Below are positions 62,021-64,000 of a stretch of 64,000 nt of DNA, piece after piece. The DNA is from Coriaria nepalensis. Its lineage: Eukaryota > Streptophyta > Magnoliopsida > Cucurbitales > Coriariaceae. The position numbers and the translations under genes are program-made. The DNA lies in contig CP114481.1 of the NCBI GenBank assembly GCA_027186245.1, forward strand, positions 43,493,501 to 43,557,500, written 5' to 3'. Within the stretch, counting starts at the first letter, position 1. Each line of letters begins with the position of its first letter. The notes beneath the pieces are model-generated. The model did no database searches. It worked only from the letters and a program-made list of their open reading frames with translations, and had not been told where the DNA came from.

Positions 62021-63013
62021 TATTGACTTCAAATGACTCATTGAAATGATTTTAAGGTTAAACTAATGCACACTTTCATTGCATTGATCATTTGCAAGTA
62101 ATGCACAAAACTTGTGTTTGTAGTGCAAAAATAGAATTCGTTCGAATTGCTTTGCAATAAGATATTGACTTGAAATGACTCATTGAAATGATTTTAAGGT
62201 TAAACGAACGCACACTTTCATTGCATTGATAATTTGCAAGTTAGGCCCAAAACTTGCGTTTGAAGTGCGAAAATGGAATTCGTTCGACTTGCTTTGAAAT
62301 AAGATATTGACTTGAAATGACTCATTGAAATGATTTTAAGGTCAAACGAATGCACACCTTCCTTGCATTGATCAATTGCAAGTTATGCACAAAACATGCG
62401 TTTGAAGTGCGAAAGTAGAATTCGTTCGACTTGCTTTGGAATAAGATATTGACTTGAAATGACTCATTGAAATGATTTTAAGGTTAAACGAATGCACATC
62501 TTTCGTTGCATTGATCATTTGCAAGTTTTGCACAAAACTTGTGTTTGTAGTGCAAAAATAAAATGCAGTCGACTTGCTTTGAAAAAAGATATTGAGTTGA
62601 AATGACTCATTGAAATAATTTTAAGGTTAAACGAATGCACACTTTCCTTGCATTGATCATTTGCAAGTTATGCACAAAACTTGTGTTTGTAGTGCAAAAA
62701 TAGAATGCGTTTGACTTGCTTTGAAATAAGTTATTGAGTTGAAATGACTCATTGAAATGATTTTAAGGTTAAACGAATGCACACTTTCCTTGCATTGATA
62801 ATTTGGAAGTTATGCATAAAAATTGTGTTTGTAGTGCAAAAATAGAATTCGTTCGACTTGCTTTGGAATAAGATATAGACTTCAAATGACTCATTGAAAT
62901 GATTTTAAGGTTAAACGAATGCACACTTTCATTGCATTGATCAATTGCAAGTTATGACAAAACTCGCGTTTGAAGTGCGAAAATAGAATTCGTTCGACTT
63001 GCTTTGGAATAAG
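62021..63013. repeat. Mixed monomers between the 1,369-bp-offset copies
   Basis: Seven monomers. One base is inserted in GCACATCTTTCG (near 62,498). A left-like pair at 62.57-62.77 kb carries AAAGATATTGAGTTG and GAATGCGTTTGAC. GTTATGACAAAACTCGCG near 62,951 has lost two bases. Only satellite is present. Confidence 0.75.
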
Positions 63014-63389
63014 ATATTGCCTTGAAATGACTCATTGAAATGATTTTAAGGTTAAAAGAATGCACACTTTCCTTGCATTGGTCATTTGCAAGTTATGCAC
63101 AAAACTTGTGTTTGAAGTGTGAAAATAGAATTTGTTCGACTTGCTTTGAAATATGATATTTCCTTACATTGGTCATTTGCAAGTTATGCACAAAATTTGT
63201 GTTTGTAGTGCAAAAATAGAATTCGTTCGACTTGCTTTGAGATAAGATATTGACTGAAAATGACTCATTGAAATGATTTTAAGGTTAAACGAATGCACGC
63301 TTTCCTTGCATTGATCATTTGCGAGTTATGCACAAAACTTGTGTTTGTAGTGCGAAAATAGAATTCGTTCGACTTGCTTTGAAATAAGA
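63014..63389. repeat. 1,369-bp-offset duplication, copy 2
   Basis: Partner of 61,645-62,020, with the 91-bp monomer junction at 63,155 and small differences such as GAATTTGTTCG and GAGATAAGATATT. Confidence 0.82.
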
Positions 63390-64000
63390 TATTGACTGAA
63401 AATCACTCACTGAAATGATTTTAAGGTTAAACGAATGCACACTTTCCTTGCATTGATCATTTGCAAGTTACGCTCAAAACTTGTGTTTGTAGTGCGAAAA
63501 TAGAATTCGTTCGACTTGGTTTGAAATAAGATTTTGACTTAAAATGACTCATTGAAATGATTTTAAGGTTAATAGAATGCACACATTCCTTGCATTGATG
63601 ATTTGGAAGTTATGCGCAAAACTTGTGTTTGTAGTGCAAAAATAGAATTCGTTCGACTTGCTTTGAAATAAGATATTGACTTAAAATGACTCATTGAAAT
63701 GATTTTAAGGTTAAACGAATGCACACTTTCCTTGCATTGATCATTTGCAAGTTACGCACAAAACTTGCGTTTGTAGTGCAAAAATAGAATTCCTTCGACT
63801 TGCTTTGAAATAAGATATTGAATTAGAATGACTAATTGAAATGATTTTAAGGTTAATAGAATGCACCCTTCCCTTGGATTGATCATTTGGAAGTTATGCG
63901 CAAAACTTGTGTTTGTAGTGCAAAAATAGAATTCGTTCGCTTTGGAATAAGATATTGACTTGGAATGAGTAATTGAAATGATTTTAAGGTCAAACAAATG
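63390..64000. repeat. Window end, returning to the 852-bp HOR type
   Basis: Four monomers. From about 63,820 the text reads GAATTAGAATGAC, AATGCACCCTTCCCTTGG, GGAAGTTATGCGC, GGAATGAGTAATTG and GGTCAAACAAATG, which is the order found in the 56.96-59.23 kb HOR. One monomer has lost five bases (GAATTCGTTCGCTTTGG near 63,930). The array continues beyond the window. Confidence 0.8.

Larger units (their letters stand above)
1..64000. repeat. 142-bp tandem satellite DNA array filling the window
   Basis: The block CACTTTCC begins at 1, 143 and 285, and the same register continues to the last base. About 450 monomers stand head to tail, all in the same orientation. One left-end monomer counts 45 G+C of 142 (31.7%). 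Monomers differ by point changes, a few percent within a block and more between the left and right domains, and occasionally by 1-51 bp deletions. The array runs off both ends of the window, so its true length is unknown. This is typical of centromeric or pericentromeric satellite DNA of a eukaryote. There is no interruption by a transposon, gene or unique sequence. Confidence 0.98.
43201..64000. repeat. Right domain of the array (CGAAAATAG type)
   Basis: Monomers mostly read GTGCGAAAATAG, AAGATATTGAC, TTAAAATGACTC, GTTAATAGAATGC and GGAAGTTATGCGC. Truncated monomers (91, about 134 and 141 bp) recur and sequence diversity is visibly higher than on the left. A few stretches return to left-domain type, at 51.3-51.4, 55.8-56.3 and 62.6-62.8 kb. 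Higher diversity with more deletions is often seen toward the edge of a satellite array, but the edge itself is not in view. Confidence 0.75.

Noticed and set aside
34988..63997. Other minus-strand frames of 62-88 codons (34,988-35,203, 39,019-39,285, 46,986-47,198, 55,322-55,510, 61,379-61,567, 63,752-63,997)
   Set aside because: All are satellite translations in one or other frame, several kept open by shortened monomers. None shows a domain, signal peptide or distinct codon use.
1..64000. CRISPR array
   Set aside because: The repeat has no unique spacers. Neighbouring units are similar over their whole 142 bp, which is a satellite and not repeat-spacer structure.
1..64000. Transposon or retroelement remnants, including tandem-LTR or Helitron-type arrays
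   Set aside because: No terminal inverted repeats, target duplications, coding remnants or sequence unlike the monomer were seen at any block junction.
1..64000. RNA genes (5S rRNA, snRNA or tRNA clusters can also form tandem arrays)
   Set aside because: No A and B boxes, cloverleaf or 5S internal control region was recognised in the monomer. The monomers also vary too freely for a functional RNA.
1..64000. Telomeric or subtelomeric repeats
   Set aside because: No TTAGG, TCAGG, TTAGGG or TTTAGGG runs occur.
1..64000. Bacterial or phage origin with iteron repeats
   Set aside because: Hundreds of 142-bp monomers with no gene, promoter or replication gene in 64 kb are not compatible with a prokaryotic replicon.

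Overview
The whole window is one tandem satellite DNA array. A 142-bp, AT-rich monomer (about 68% A+T, counted on a left-end monomer) repeats head to tail from the first base to the last, about 450 times, always in the same orientation. I see no gene, RNA gene, transposon, CRISPR array, microsatellite or unique-sequence island. The only open frames are short, lie on the minus strand and are by-products of the repeat. The window therefore looks like pericentromeric or centromeric heterochromatin of a eukaryote. Most monomers carry an EcoRI site (GAATTC). A 142-bp monomer with that site recalls the major satellite of the mealworm beetle Tenebrio molitor, and the 142-bp PRAT satellite of Palorus beetles. 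This rests on length and general character only, not on an alignment. CpG is barely depleted (3 per reference monomer against about 3.5 expected), which fits a lightly methylated genome such as an insect better than a plant or vertebrate.

The array has two domains. In the left domain (1 to about 43.2 kb) monomers mostly read GTGCAAAAATAG in the middle and AAGTTATTGAC or GAAGATATTGAG after the EcoRI region. In the right domain (about 43.2 to 64 kb) most read GTGCGAAAATAG, AAGATATTGAC, GTTAATAGAATGC and GGAAGTTATGCGC, and shortened monomers are frequent. Each domain contains stray monomers of the other type.

Both domains are built of higher-order repeats (HORs) and segmental duplications. Left to right: 1-7.5 kb, long-offset duplications; 7.5-8.9 kb, a 710-bp (5-mer) tandem duplication; 9.4-13.1 kb, an 11-mer HOR of 1,562 bp; 13.1-23.5 kb, a 15-mer-based HOR whose copies differ by whole 284-bp dimers and by 18-bp micro-repeats; 23.5-24.4 kb, a 426-bp duplication; 26.1-32.9 kb, a 14-mer HOR of 1,988 bp with an internal 4-mer duplication; 32.9-37.9 kb, 2,625-bp-offset, 284-bp and 850-bp duplications; 37.9-43.2 kb, a 984-bp HOR containing a 132-bp monomer; 43.2-49 kb, a HOR built around a 91-bp truncated monomer; then 710-, 892-, 852- and 1,369-bp-offset repeats to the end. 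Nearly all spacings are whole numbers of monomers plus the known short forms. This fits in-register homologous exchange (unequal crossing-over or conversion) as the main process.

Nothing here encodes protein. Any function would lie in the DNA or its transcripts. The conserved candidates are two dyads, a TGACTCA heptamer of AP-1 type, a nucleosome-sized period and a half-match to the CENP-B box. Boundaries below were found by comparing marker variants by eye and are good to roughly 10-50 bp.
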